A stretch of DNA of 64,000 nt from Seison nebaliae (lineage: Eukaryota; Rotifera; Pararotatoria; Seisonacea; Seisonidae). The stretch is from the NCBI GenBank assembly GCA_023231475.1, contig JALJEE010002292.1, forward strand, positions 1 to 64,000. The letters are read 5' to 3'. This document shows positions 32,720 through 47,110 of the stretch, in pieces (within the stretch, counting starts at the first letter, position 1; each line of letters opens with the position of its first letter). The position numbers were made by a program, and so were the translations under genes. The notes beneath the pieces are model-generated. The model saw nothing but the letters and a program-made list of their open reading frames with translations, was not told where the DNA came from and did no database searches.

Positions 32720-35700
32720 TTATAAACTTCTTTCACTTCTCACGATGAGAAGACGGACCAATCTCTGAAGAATAATCACAACGAGAATCGTCATCAAAAC
32801 GATGACATAATGTGAGATACTCACACCGATATCGAGCCAACTACCTTCCGTTTTGATGAGAAGGAAAAAATTCTAAAAATAATTTTCAATGATTTTTTTA
32901 AATTTTAAATTATCATAAAATTAACCATCGCCATGATATCGAATATGATGATGATATTAACAAAAAATTCCTCCCATTCCATTTTCGTCAGCGACTTGTA
33001 TTTGATTGTCAATAACTCGAAATACATGGTCACCACGATCAATGGGGAAATCATCTGAAGAAAAATGAAATTATAAAAAAAGAATTTGAATAAAAATAAC
33101 TTTTGCGAGTAGAAGAAATCCCATGACGAATGGTGAGAAGATTGAGAGATAGAGATGAACTGAATAAGGATCGAAACTGTTGATGGATGCCAAATTACCA
33201 GTGCCAAAGAATGAGAGTAATAATAAATAGAGATATATATGTGAAAGATATTTATTTGGTATTGAGATTTGTTTCTTCAATAAACGTCCCATATAAATGA
33301 GAGCGAAAATGAAGAGATTATCATAATTTGTACTCAACGATAAATAGACGAGACTTGAGAAATAAATCGATTGATCAATCGACGATTTCATTTGGATGAT
33401 ATATATTGGAATCAATATCAGGAATGACCAATTCAACCCTCTCAGTATATTGACAATGATATCGTTCCCATCAAATAATTCCCACCGGAAAATGATAAGT
33501 GATAAAATGATGGAAATCGTATGGAGAATAAACGGTAGAAATTTGAATTTAAATTTCAATAAAAATAATTTAGTCATTTCATAAATGATGAAAAGGCATC
33601 CGATTATGATGAATTTCATATCCAATTGTTTCCGTTCGGCCATTGTGGGCAGGAACGGTGAAATGATGAGAATGGTAAGACCGAAAATTTCTTCGATTCT
33701 TTTCGTTTTTGATGACCAATCCATTCGTCTGATATTGTTAAATTTGAGATAAATCAAAATTAAAATTATCAAGAATATCACCAGTGTTTGACGATAGAAG
33801 AAAATCGTCACAAAATATTCGCTGATAAGAAACATGAGAATGATTTGAAAAATATTTTTCTTTTTAAATTTTTTTATATTTTTTCGAATTTGAATCAATA
33901 ATAAGAATAAGGATTGGAAGAGCAAGAGATAAATATGGTGCATTATGGATGCATCTCTTCCACAGAACATGATCGACGTTAAAAATAAAATTGAAAATAT
34001 CAATATTTTCTCTTGAATCGATAATCGAATGAAAGTATTGATTTGATGATTGATGAAATTCTTATCGATCAACCACAAAATATGGTAAGCGATCCAGAAA
34101 ACGTATGATAATATTATGATACTCTGCCACCAAATTCGATCATAAGAATGGAAATATTCATTTCCATCCACCAACTCGTCACATAATTCGTTTAATTCGT
34201 TTGAAATTTTTGAAAATTTCCGTGAATGATTCAACGTCGTTTCGTCGCCAATCTCATGAATTTCATTTTCGATTTTCATCAAACGGTTTTTTATCTTATT
34301 CAACGAATATGAATGAGATATGATTGGGAGGAATCGTCGATTGTTTTTCCTTTCGAAATATTTCGCTTTTATTTGACTAAATAATTGTTTGGTATTGGTG
34401 AGGAAAGCCATGAGACGATAATGATCATCAATTCCGTTTTCTGATATAGCCAAATAATCGATGGGTAATTTCCCGATATTATTCTTGGGAATTGTGATAC
34501 CGAGAATCGCTGAAATTAATGGAGTGATATCTGCTTGTTCGATATCGTGACGAACGAGATGAGAAAAATTCCAATTATCTTCTCGATATTCTCGACGGAT
34601 TGATCGATCATCATTAGAGAAAGAAAATCGTCTGCCGCTCATAATTCCCGAAATTTTCTTTCGACGTCTTAATCGTCTGTCACGTATAATTGATAATTTA
34701 TTTGAATTATATTTTATTCCTCGATTTCCTCGTCCCCATAAAATGATGGGCGTATTCGTCTCTTCTGGGAGACCGGCACCATGAGAGCCCCAATTCGTCA
34801 TTCCATGATCGGAAGTGAATAAAAATGACGTTTTATCGAACAATGTTAAATCGATACGATTATCATCAGATTCTAAATAGAAATGACAATTCTCATTAAA
34901 TTTCTTTCGGAAAGTTTGTGCCATCGAAAAGAATTCCTGATACATTTGATATCGTGATTTGAATTCCTTTGAAATCATTTTCACTCCTTTATCAACGTTA
35001 TGAATAGTATTGAGATAAACGGAGGAATATGGATGAGATGAATGACCGGCGGTATCTACACCGAGAAGATGGAGGAAAAATATAATTCCACGATCAAATA
35101 TCAGACGACGATGGATTAATTTATCAGATTGATTTTGATAAAAAATTCCAAAAGAATTTTCATTGAGAAAAAATTGTTGAAGTCTCGTCAAATTATTACA
35201 ATTTTCAATTTCATTCCAATCCTCTTCCATTTCGTCTTTAAACCATTTTGATGGTGTTGGTAAATATTTTTTCAGAAATCCTTCCACTTCATCAAACACC
35301 CAATCGTCGACTATTTGTGGTGATTTCGATGAGAGATCTTCCATTGTCGAAGGATATGTATTCATGACAATATGTTGATTATTTTTTTTATGATGATCAT
35401 TTTTAAAAATGTCCAAAATGTCCGGACTACCCCAACAATAGGAATGTCGACTTTGATTGAAGACGGAATCAAAATCGACAGGATTCTTTTGCCATCCTTT
35501 TGTTACGGCCGCTACATCTTCATAAAATCCGGCTAACATCGCCACATGTCCTGGACGACTTTCGGTCGGTACTCGAGTATGAGACACACCGAACACACCG
35601 ACATTCCTGATAATATTATGGAGATATGGTGCCACCGTTTGATTATCGTATAATCGATCAACTCGCAAACCATCAGCCACGAATAGGACTAATCGATTGG

Positions 35701-35866
35701 CGGGAGCAGATTTACTAATTCGGTCATGATAATTGATCGGCTTAGTTGTATGTTCTTCTCCAATCGAATAAGAAATGGAAGAAGTGAAATAAATGTCAAA
35801 AACTGAATAGAAGAAGATGAGATGAATGAGAAATGTGATGGAGAAATATATTGCAGATTTGTACAT
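32720..35866 (-). CDS. PIGN: GPI ethanolamine phosphate transferase 1 (PIG-N / Mcd4)
   Basis: Exons 35866-33101, 33054-32926 and 32872-32720, all joined in phase 0, give 1015 residues (human PIGN is 931). The start is the ATG opening MYKSAIYFSITFLIHLIFF, the first transmembrane helix. The lumenal alkaline-phosphatase-fold domain is intact: VLFVADGLRVD, HTRVPTESRPGHVAMLAG, GVDTAGHSSH, FTSDHGMTNWGSHG. A multi-pass C-terminal half follows. The last exon encodes GSWLDIGVSISHYVIV, a hallmark of PIGN. The enzyme adds phosphoethanolamine to the first mannose of the GPI precursor in the ER. Insertions between the metal-site motifs (FKNDHHKKNNQH; RRLRRRKKISG) account for part of the extra length. Confidence 0.95.
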
Positions 35867-36180
35867 TCCATCTACATTCGTCAATGTCAATTATTCATTG
35901 TGAAACTTTTATGTTTGATGTGAGGAGACGACGAAAAATTATTAATTAATAATTCTTTTGCTTCCTCAAACTTCAGCTTAAGTTTGTTAAGAAAATTTCA
36001 TTTAATGTGAATTCTTTTCCCAACGTAACTTTTTTGAATTAGCGGGCAAAATTTTAATGTGAAATATTTTTTCAATCAAATTTTGAAGAATCCAATTTAT
36101 TTAGTAGGAATTTCCTTCTCATATCCATTTACAATTTGAGTTTATATTTGATTTGTATTCATTAAACTCAAAAAATAAAA
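35867..36180. other. Divergent promoter region between PIGN and NEDD8
   Basis: About 310 bases of AT-rich DNA between two divergent start codons. It should hold both promoters. No specific site could be identified. Confidence 0.5.
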
Positions 36181-36508
<328 letters not shown>

Positions 36509-39500
36509 ATTTTTTAATAATTATAAAATAAATTTATTTATTCTTTTTATTCTTTTTTCATTTATTTTCTCATTTACCTTTCTCGACATAACATTTTATT
36601 GTTATTTAGTTTCTAAATTTAATATATATTATTTCTTATATTATTTTTTTAAATTTTAATATGAAATCAATATTTTGGGAAAGGTAAAAATGTGTCATGG
36701 ATGAAAATGAAACAATAGAATTGGAATGATGAAAATTCCATTTTGTTTTATAAACAAGAAAAGTTTCGATTGAAGAATAAACTTTTGTTGGATGTTTTTG
36801 ACCTTTTATCTCCTTCTATTGAATTGATCATCTTTCCATTGAATATAACGATGAATTTAACTTGTTTATGACTCCATTCATGAGAGGAGAGGATGATGAT
36901 CGTTCGATTCCGCTATTAGATTAGTAGTAGTAATTTTTAGTTGAGATAATTAGAAAGAAAGGAATCATCATTCCTCCGTAATCTTATCGAAATAGTTCCG
37001 TTAGTTCTACAAATTATCATCCGTATGATAGTTTGCTGGTTTATTCATCTTTCCGATATTTCGTACATACGTACGAATATCATACGTATGTTGACATATT
37101 ACGAACATTGAGATATCTAATGATAATTTCTACAAACATCATAAGAAGAAAATTCCATTAATTTTTCAAAATTATTTTTCTTTGTGAATTTTGTTTGTTT
37201 CTTTCATTCATTCGATCCTCCACCATTTAGCGATGTGACGGTAAAGTCGGATGTATGGATGACAAGATGATGACACAAATCAATCATGTTAATTTCATAA
37301 TCAAGATCAACACCATCACATCAATATCCGACGAGATTCAGGGTTAGACAGATGAAATTTGCACAATAATCCGTCCTCGTCTTGTGCATAATTCATAAAT
37401 TTCTCCTTCGCTCTCAATATTTGAATGATGAAGATTTCCAAGTTCCTATCAGAGACATGCCAATTTCCAAAGTGAATTCTTGCGAGAAAAGAAGGGAGTT
37501 GGAAAGAAATTAGGAATTGACTAGAAATTCAAATCATTCCAATCTTTGACGAACCATATGACAGGCAATAATATTCCATTGTAGGTTAATGGAGGCAATA
37601 AAATATTGGAGGAAAAGAATCGAAATATATTTTTCCAATATGAGATGTTCCTTTTCCACTCCACATTCTCTCGATATGTTTTCAAGAAAGAGAAATTATT
37701 TTTCCCATTTCCAAATGGGTAAACCGCCAAAGATTAATTTATGGGCGGTTGCCTTCTTCAATTTCGTACATCATTCTTCTTTCGCTATGTACGTCGACGT
37801 ACCTGAAGGAGAAAGGAAAACTAACTACTTAATCGTAAAGTATTACACCCGATTGTTGCATAAGAAGGAGAGGAAAATATTTTTTCTAACCCTGACAAGT
37901 CGACTTTCTAGTTAACTTGTTGAGTGGTTTTATATTATTATCTATTTAAAATTCTATTATTATCTATCATCGACAAAGTAGGAAATGAAAGAGAATCCTT
38001 TAACTACTCCTTCTTTTTGTTATCGAAATCTCAAGTATTTCTCTCGTTCTTTACAGTTATTGTCTTCAATTAACATCATAATTTATTTTATCGTTAAGAA
38101 ATTTTCTAAAAGTTGAACTCGAAGACTTCGAGTCGAAGTTTCTACTCCCAATATCAGTAATTTGAGGAAGGTGTTCTTCCTCACGAAACACATTTCTCTC
38201 ACCCAAATTTCCCTCATCAATTTGTAATAAACGATCAATTCTAATGAGTCGTATGCTATCGATTTTTCCCGCATTTAATGAAGTTTCTGATTTTCTTAAA
38301 TTTTTTTTTCATCTTTTTTCAATAATAAATTTGTTTTCTTTTTCACTTATCATCCCAAATGTCAGAGAATAAATGATAAGAGAAATTTTAAGTTGTGAAA
38401 AAAATTTTAAATGTTGTAAATTTTAAGAATCGAGAAAAAAGAGAATTCCTGATAAAGTCACACCTAGAAGGAGAAATGAAGGAATTCGTGTTAATTCTCA
38501 GTTATTTGAAATATTATGAGAAAGTGCTTTGACAGCTTGTCCAGTCAATTAATTAATGTAATAAATCTGCATTAGTCCGATGAAGTAATGGGAGAAGTTG
38601 CGGAAACAATGGATGTTTCGTTTTATATTATCCGGTTCAATGAAATCACAGTCAGTTGTTAACTTTCAACGAAATAGTTCATACCAATTATTATTCGTCC
38701 CCATAAAATGTTTCTTATCTTACTTTTTATTTGTTATTGTTTATCAACTCGCATTATCATTGTTGTGGTAGTCAAACAAACGATATGATTAGAGTCGATT
38801 TTCCTCCTTAATCATCTCTCGTAAACTTTCCCGTATAACGAAAGACGATTGAATTGATGCTCATCTATTCAAATTGAATTCATTAAAAGTTTATGGTAAA
38901 TTGGGGATGTGATCGATCACGAACATAATTATAGGGAAACCAATTTGTACAATGCAACTACAATTCCCTATTACTCCTTAACTAATAATTGATTCGATTA
39001 TCATAATTATCTTTCCTTCTCCGTTCTATATAATCAAATTACCATCCCAGTTGGAGCGAGTTCAAGCTTAAATTTATTTATTTTATTAATGATATCTCCA
39101 TTACATTTGATTGATTTCAATAAGAGAGTTCTCATTCGATTTCTCAATTTATCAACCACAAATTTTTCCAAAAAATTCCAATTGACCGAACGATAATTCA
39201 AATTATGCCGAATTTTTAGCTATATTTGGGCCAGAATAAAATTCGAATTTCTCTCTCACCTTCCGACGAATATAGAGAGAATATTATTGATGAATGGATA
39301 TTGATCGTTGCCTTGCGGGCGATGTGTGATGGTAATAATGGTCATAATCTAAACAAACAATATCTCCCCTATTAAATGGTACTCGACAAATGGATAAATA
39401 TGTATATGTCTATCGGATAAGTGTGTTGGATAAGTATATGAGAATTGCGGTTTCGTTTTCCCCTCGTCAATTCGATTGCGGTTGAATTCTTTTCAATTTA

Positions 39501-42186
39501 TTCCTACGTTTTCTTCCCAAATGTATACTGCTAATGGCAATTACAATTGTTTCTCATGAGGCCGCTCTCCATCAACCATTTTGAAGAAATAATAAACAAA
39601 AGTAATAATCGGCATCGAACCAGAAAAATCATTGAACTATCGGACTGCGTATTGAACTCGTTTAGTTCGAGTGATTTATTATTATTATTCCTCTTTCTAC
39701 CTACCTATCAATCAATCAATAAATTATTTGTACGTGTGCGGTAAGGCATTAAAATGAATCGATGGAATTCCATTCAAAATTAATTCGTTGAGAAAAGAAT
39801 TCATATCAAATGTTTTATTCAATTCTCATTCCAATGACATTGAACAAACAATAGTCGAAGTAATCGATAAGATTATAAATGCTCGTTAAATGATTCCTGT
39901 TTAACTGATGACGATGATGATGTTGATGAAATTGTTTTTTTCCATATTTATAGAAAATCATGTTTCATATCGTGAACATGGTGAGAGAGATGTGATCGAA
40001 CGATTAGATGGATATTTGAAAATATTTCCCTTCATTTCAGTTGATTGACATAAACCTCTGGTTATCGATCGAGTACAGTTGATCAAATCTCATCAGTCTT
40101 TTTATTGATGTGAAAATTTAAACAATAATAGATAACCATCGAATGTTCAAGGTGGATATCGAAAGGAAATTAGTAGATATCATTGTTCTCACTGAGATTT
40201 TTCTGCTAAAACACATTCCCCCACAGTCTATTATGAGGATTAGGAAGTAATGGGGGATAGAAATGAAATAGAGTTTAATTTATCCAATTTCCTAATACTC
40301 GTTAATATACAACATCTACGCACTAATACATGTGTATATCTCATTCATGTCATCATAATTATTATCACTAAAGGGAACTCGTTCGTCATTGTTGTTAGAA
40401 TTCACTAGACGTTACTACGTACCATCATCATTTCGTAGTCAATCTCGTAAACATAGAAGACGATTATAGAAGTTTCAAAAGAAAATATTGAAGAAGAAAG
40501 TTGACGGAGGTGGAAAGTTTCATAAAACAAAGAAATTCTTCTCTCAAAACATTGAGAGACAGATCACAATAGGTGAAGACCAAAACTTGTATTTCTATTT
40601 ATTCAACATTATTTAGTTTTCACGCCGCAACAAACTCATCCGTAACTTCTTTCCATGATAAATTCTCTTTCTTTCTTTTATTATCATTGTGCAATTGAAC
40701 ATTTTGAGGAAGTATGGGACGATTCATAAGGAAAGTATTGCACGACTTTCCCTTCATCGGCAGTTAGAGTTGAGGAGGTATTAAGTATTTAAAATATTAA
40801 CATTCAATTATGAATTACACTCCAATATAATCGCCATTTCCTTCATTCATCACGCTAATCATGTTCCTGGAAAACCAATTCCATTAGATTTGGATAATAT
40901 GGAATTACAGATTGGAGGTAGATGGAGGATAGGAAACGAAATAACTGTAATCAACTCACGGAAATGAGAAGGTAGCAGACCTCATTAAAGAATCAGTCAA
41001 CAAGGAACTGTTGAAGTTGAAAGTAATAATAATTGGAAGTACGAGTTCCCCTCACGGTCTGAGTTGGGCGGACGTTTTCACCTCAGATTTATACAACAGT
41101 TGGCGAGGCACATGTTTAATTTACTGTTCTTTCCTTACACACTCCGTACTTGTAGTACTTCTTCTTGGGTTAGATTCGTCTTGTTCCTTCTTCCCTTTCA
41201 TACTTCACATTTCGTATTTATATGAAAACGAATGATGAAAATGTTGTTTGCTCAACGAATAAAACAAAGGAAACAGTCGAATATTTAGTTGGGAAGATGT
41301 CTTGGGAAAGAACATGTTTATACTTTCTTCCCAATAATGAGGTCTGGTCTCTCGTCAATTATAAATAATTTCATTTCTGTTATATCATAAAACTATTTGT
41401 TTAGTATTGATGAAGATAACTCGAATCGAATATCGAATTGTTTGGAAGGAAGAAAGTGATAGGAACAGAAGAAAACGATAATACTTGTCGAATTAGAGAT
41501 TTGTGTCGAATTAAGAACAAAGTAAATTATGGTAAATGATGGATCATATGTTCGATGACATTTTTCCTTTTCGTTAATAAAATCTCGACAACGTAATTGG
41601 AATTATCAATATTATCACTCTTCATGTGTAATCCATCTGATACCAATGAACTGTTCGTTGTTTACTCAAAATAATTCACTTAATTCTTGTCACATTAAAT
41701 CATTCATCTTTCCCAATCACTAACTGAACGTTCATCATCAATATCTGAGTCAATTCATCTTATCTCTCCAAATTGTTCGACTACGACGAATATTCGAATG
41801 ACATTTCACTACAACGAAAACAGTTTGTCTGTTGATTGATGGTTGTATGTACTCAATGAAGAATTTTTCTCCAAAGTTATCTGACTTATCGACTCGGAGT
41901 TAGAACGGTTTTCTTATGAACATTTCATTGATTTATTGTTCGACTACTATCGATCTTCAATAAAATCAGATAAAGCTCAAAATATTTTCCTGCTTCTTTA
42001 TCATCAAATTCATTTCTTCTTACGTATTCGCTTATTATATCATATTGTTAGTGATGCTTCTTACCATTTCCATTCTCCCAATGATGATAATCCTTAAATT
42101 ACAAAAAAGAATTAATAAGTGCTCACATGAAATGAGCAGATTGTTTATATTCCAATTTGATCATGCATCGATTGCATGACGTTCTT
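36509..42186. other. Gene-poor region, first part
   Basis: About 5.7 kb with no convincing gene on either strand. Open frames of 60-108 codons exist (for example 37589-37915 plus, 41011-41235 plus), but none shows domain-like composition or a plausible splice partner. A perfect 17-base inverted repeat lies at 38117-38133 (actcgaag-a-cttcgagt). It may hold long-range regulatory DNA, non-coding RNA or long introns of genes outside view; nothing specific can be named. Confidence 0.35.
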
Positions 42187-42360
42187 TTATAATGCGATTC
42201 CAATCATATTATGTCTACATGTAGAGCACACTTTCCGCCCTCCCATGAATATACCGAAATCGGCGAAATGTTCTTTAGGGTCAAGTTCTACACAAATATT
42301 ATTCTCTTCCAAATTAACTAGTCTTTCTCCTTCTAAAATGCGTAATTGTAGAATTTGCAT
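42187..42360 (-). CDS. Possible small protein, 57 residues, within the gene-poor region
   Basis: A complete frame from ATG to TAA. The translation (MQILQLRILEGERLVNLEEN... then VELDPKEHFADFGIFMGGRK and VCSTCRHNMIGIAL) has a balanced, protein-like composition with a CxxC pair, unlike the Phe/Ile/Ser-rich frames around it. No family recognised. It could be a small gene, or one exon or a relic of a larger one. Confidence 0.35.
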   Translation of the reverse strand: MQILQLRILEGERLVNLEENNICVELDPKEHFADFGIFMGGRKVCSTCRHNMIGIAL

Positions 42361-45300
42361 AAGAAATTTCTTTTAAGTATTATCCTAATGATGGTATTAA
42401 GATTTTTATGCAGATTTTATGCATCATTTACATTTATCTTTTCCGTCCTTTTCACCGTTCCCATTTCGGGTGGGGATTAGTTGAAAATTCAAATTAAATT
42501 TTCTCTCCTATCAAAATAAACTTTCTTGTAAGAACTTCATGTAATGTTATAAGGAGATATCGATTATTTACTTATCGTTTGAAAATTTGTTCAAAATTCC
42601 TTCCAATAAATTCCAGTTTAGTTCGAATTAGAAGATAAATAAACTTTCTTTCAATCACAACTTCGTCCAAAGTTCTAACCGATTTCTTTCTAGACAATTT
42701 AATCATAGTAGTATTATCACGATTCGTCATTCACTGATTCACAATTAATTCACTACAATTCTTCCTCTTCATTTAACGAATAGTCGTGAATTAAGTCATT
42801 TGCTAAACAACACATTATAATTACTATATTTTCACTCCAAACACAACGAAGGTAAAATGGAAGACGAAACTATATTTATTATTATTCAATAGGGAAGTGA
42901 GCGAAATTGATTGTAATAAACGTTTCTAAAACTTCCGCCCTATTTACGCGACTCAGTCAATAACTTTATTTTCATACGAAATAATTTCACTTTCGTTAAT
43001 TTCTTCGTTGACAATACGTTGTATTTGTGTGCTACCCTAAAATTTCGAGGTTTTCTCATACTTAATTGATTCGATCATGACTTTCTCCTGCCAATTCATC
43101 ATAAGAAAGTCAATTAAATATTTTTAATAATTATAATTAATTAACATTTCTAGTTGATTCTTACCACGTGATTTCTTTTGTCATTTATTCTGATTTCTTA
43201 TCAATATTCTCTATCGATTTCAAATCAGTTCTTTCTCATCGAAAGAACAATCGAATTGAAATAGACAATAGTTTTCTTTGGAGAAAAAACCTTCAATCAT
43301 ATTTCTATTTGATCCAACCATCTCAATGTTATAATCAATATTACGATTGATTGCGTGTCAAATAAAAGTTTCGAGATGGCAATTTCTTTAGACAGGAACT
43401 GTTAGATTTTTGATGATGGAAATCTCAAGGAACTAGGATCGATGTTACGTCGACCCAATCGGAGGTATTGTCACTGTGTGAAATTTTCGTGCACATTTTG
43501 TGCATTGATGTAATGAAAATGAATTCTATTAGCGACACATCACACAATGGATGATGTTATAGAATTATGAGAGAAAACCAATATAAGAGAAAATCATGTA
43601 TTATCGAACACCTCATCTACGATTACAGACAATGTGGAACAGACTTCCGTCAAAACGGTGAAATGACGATCTCTTCAAATTATTATAAAAAAATTTTATT
43701 ATAAGGAAAACATCACCCGTTGATCCATCGTGCCACTGTGACATTATTTGTCGTTCGAGGAAAAAATGTATTATCTTTCCCTATTATTTCTCACATCAGA
43801 TTTCTTTCGAACGAAATTAATGGTTGGATATATGAAATTCTTCTTCTTCAAATGAAAAACCTGAAGTAGTATCGGACAGATGAATATCTCGACAGTGAAA
43901 TCAGATACTGCTTTATTAAAAGAAATTTCATATTTCAATCAGGTTATTTGTGACTTGACTATTTTCAATTACCATCATTAAATTGAAATGAAGATATATA
44001 GAATTAAAACTTTTTTTGCAGTAATTCATTGTTGTGATATAATTGTTAAGACCTAAATTGTCTTTTTTCTATGAAAATGAAAAGTCATGACAATAATTAT
44101 ATGAAATTATTATCAAAATTTTCGTAAGAAAATTCAAATTGTTCGGGGTAATTTTTTGGTACTATGATTGTTGTGTCCTATTGATCTTTTGTCTGTACGT
44201 CTCAGGTAAAGAAGTTCTTGAATTAGAAGAGATGACTAATACATGAGATTGTGAATAATTTATGTTGTTCCGATGTATATTCTTATCAATTGCATCACGT
44301 CAGCTGATGATAAATCTATTCAATTCTCTTTAATGGTCGACATGCTAACTAATTTGGTTGTGGTGAAATATTTATGGCATTTCTCTTTCACTGCTAGCTA
44401 GCTAGCTCCTGAATGCAAATGTACAAACATCGTCTACATTATTCATAATTTACATAAACTCTCCATTTGTTCACATCATTCTTTATGTTTGTTCCAAATG
44501 TACATTGTATATCTATTTCCAACTGATGATACATCGAAATTAACATATTATTACGATTGTTAATGATCGAGTCCACTCCACAAACCTCAATCGTTTCACT
44601 AATACATTTCGTCTTCCATCGTTCAAAAAAAAACACTTGAATAATTTTTAGATTATTGTCCGATGATTTTCTTTCATACACAAATAACGACCCTAGAGAA
44701 AGTTTGAGGGAGAATGTACCCGAAATCCAGTTCATTCACTAACCATCATTATAATTCTCTTTCACTTTTGCTTCTACCATCAATGAAGTGTAAATGCCAC
44801 TCACAACTGTTGTGATTGGGGAGCAACATCTCGAACTATGATGATTCCTCACTATTTCTCTTCAATACATTACGTAATTGGTATCATAATTATTTTATGG
44901 GAACGAAACGTATTACACTCATTTCTATAAATATTCGAGTATTCATATATATATATATATATTCATTTTTATCGTAATAGTAGTATCATAGCAGTAAGTA
45001 ATGGGAGAAATAATATGGTTTTCTCAATTTCGTCATTTTTCATTTTTCGGTATAACATTTCAGTTTTTTTTCACAAAATGTCGATGTCAACGACGACGAC
45101 GATTAGAAATGGCAAAATTGTACCTCGGTGTACATTTCCGCTTATTGATTAGATCTTTCCACCAACTCAAATTACTAGATAGTTTTATTTGATAAGAAGG
45201 AAAAGGGAAAGGACATTTCCCATTCATTCTGTTCGTCGCCATCTCAATATTCTTATCGAACAGATCTCAATAGATCTCCAACAGTTGTCGTTAAAAGGAA

Positions 45301-47110
45301 GTTGAGAATTTCATTTTTTTTCGTAAACATATATCTTTTTGACATTATGTAATCGGCGCTCAATTTGATGTTAAGATCAATAATGATGATCGTTTTGTTT
45401 CTGATATTTTCATTTTGTGTATATCAATTCTCTTTTAATCTTCCGACCATCCATTCGGAAAATCGGAAGGAATTTCCATCAACCCACCACGTACACAACT
45501 GAGAGAAGGGGAATTTATTATTAAGAATTGTGGTTTCTGCCGGAAGTTTCTTTCGTTTAATGTCCATCATAAAGAAAGTAGTAGTGCGGTTTTGAGTAGT
45601 ATGTTTTCCCATCCGATTCTTTCCACATTTGTGTCTATTGCATCATTATTACGGTCGTTTATTCATCTATTATTTATGTAGATGAATGAACTATTATTTT
45701 CCACTTATTTCCCACTAATGACCATAAACTACTTGATGATGAACCGATTTTCGACAGTGTTCCCATTCATTAAAGGAAAGAAGAGAATTCCATACGAATT
45801 ACCACAAGAATTGCCAGACATAATTCTATTAGGAATCTATGAATACTTCATAATTACATTAGTCGTTCCGAAACTATCCTCCCTCTAATACATATGCACA
45901 GGAAAGGAAAGTCACATGGTAACTTCAGATTCTTATCTGAAACATCGAATGAATAAGAGAATCATAATTATAATGAAAACGTAATGAACACCAAATTTTC
46001 GTGTACACTTCAACGAAACATTCAAAAAATTTACATTCCCCCACAATTATTTGGTGAGGAATCAGTTTGTTCGTTTCCTCCATCGACTTTCTAATTCGAC
46101 GATGTTTCTCGTTATCGTCAATGGGAAATTCTTTGAGAAAAATGAAATTCATATTCGTTTCCCCTTTCGCAAAGAATTTTTTTGTCTTTTTATCGAGTTT
46201 CACTCTTCCTACTCTTCTCGTATGTCGACGAAGTGAAACGCGGCCAACAAAAGATCGACGACGTGTTGAAAAATGAAATAATTTCACGTAATTATCATAA
46301 TGGTTGTAGATGATGACGGTCTTAGTGAAGATGATGGCGATAGTAGGCATGATAGCTTAATGTTAGGATGAAAGACGAGAAATTCATAGAAAGTTTCCTC
46401 TTCCCGTTCATCGACCTCTATCGAGAGAAAATCGTTCGGAAATATTCGAATTTTACTCATCTTTATCTGGACTCGTAGTCGATTAATCTTCATCTATTGG
46501 AAATGAAAGAATACTTCATCAATCAATAAAATGAACATATTTATCACTCTAAATTCAATTTCCTAACAACTTTCCACATTTCTCCTTCCAACATTTTTCC
46601 CCTATAATTATTTTCATGAATTCGTCTTCTGATGCATTAAATCGTTTCCATCATTATGTTCATGAAGGAGAAATTATTTTTTTCTCATCAACTTATTCAT
46701 TGAATGACATCTTCTTCTTATTATTATTTTTCTTCATCGTTCAAATTTCCATCACTGATGATTTAATTATGATTTTTTATTGGATATTTTTATTAGAAAA
46801 ATGCAGATGATTCTTTCTCTCATAAAGATGAGAAGAGATTTGTGAAATAAAAAATTTCTTTTTTTCACAAAAAAACTAATCACCATCCGGATTTGTTCAA
46901 TGGTTTGCAAATGCATTTGATGTATGTCGATGAGAGTGCAAAAGAGCAAATTATGCGAAGCTGACCTGATCATTTCTAAATAGTGATATCATTCAGAAAA
47001 TTCTCTTTTCCCACAACATTACTCCCTACCAACATTCTGTCACTACCAAAAATATTCTAATTTGGTGAAAGTAAAGTGGCGATTGACATCTAAGCGAATT
47101 ATCATTCTTA
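42361..47110. other. Gene-poor region, second part
   Basis: About 4.7 kb. Short simple repeats occur: (CTAG)n at about 44392-44408 and (AT)n at about 44945-44963. A cluster of open minus-strand frames at 45925-46493 is listed separately. The right end should contain the promoter of the adenylyl-cyclase-like gene that starts at 47111. Confidence 0.35.
45925..46493 (-). other. Cluster of open minus-strand frames, possible unrecognised gene
   Basis: Two overlapping frames: 46493-46284 (69 residues; SKIRIFPNDFLSIEVDEREE) and 46350-45925 (141 residues; basic VGRVSLRRHTRRVGRVKLDK, then FIFLKEFPIDDNEKHRRIRK). A 141-codon open frame is uncommon in AT-rich non-coding DNA, and the middle part has a protein-like composition. 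No homologue, signal peptide or clear splice join was found, and two plus-strand frames are open over the same DNA. Confidence 0.3.

Noticed and set aside
37589-37915. 108-codon plus-strand frame
   Set aside because: Composition typical of random AT-rich translation and no splice partner; about one such frame is expected by chance in a 10-kb block.
38117-38133. Perfect 17-base inverted repeat
   Set aside because: A single short palindrome without neighbours or context; not enough to call a regulatory site.
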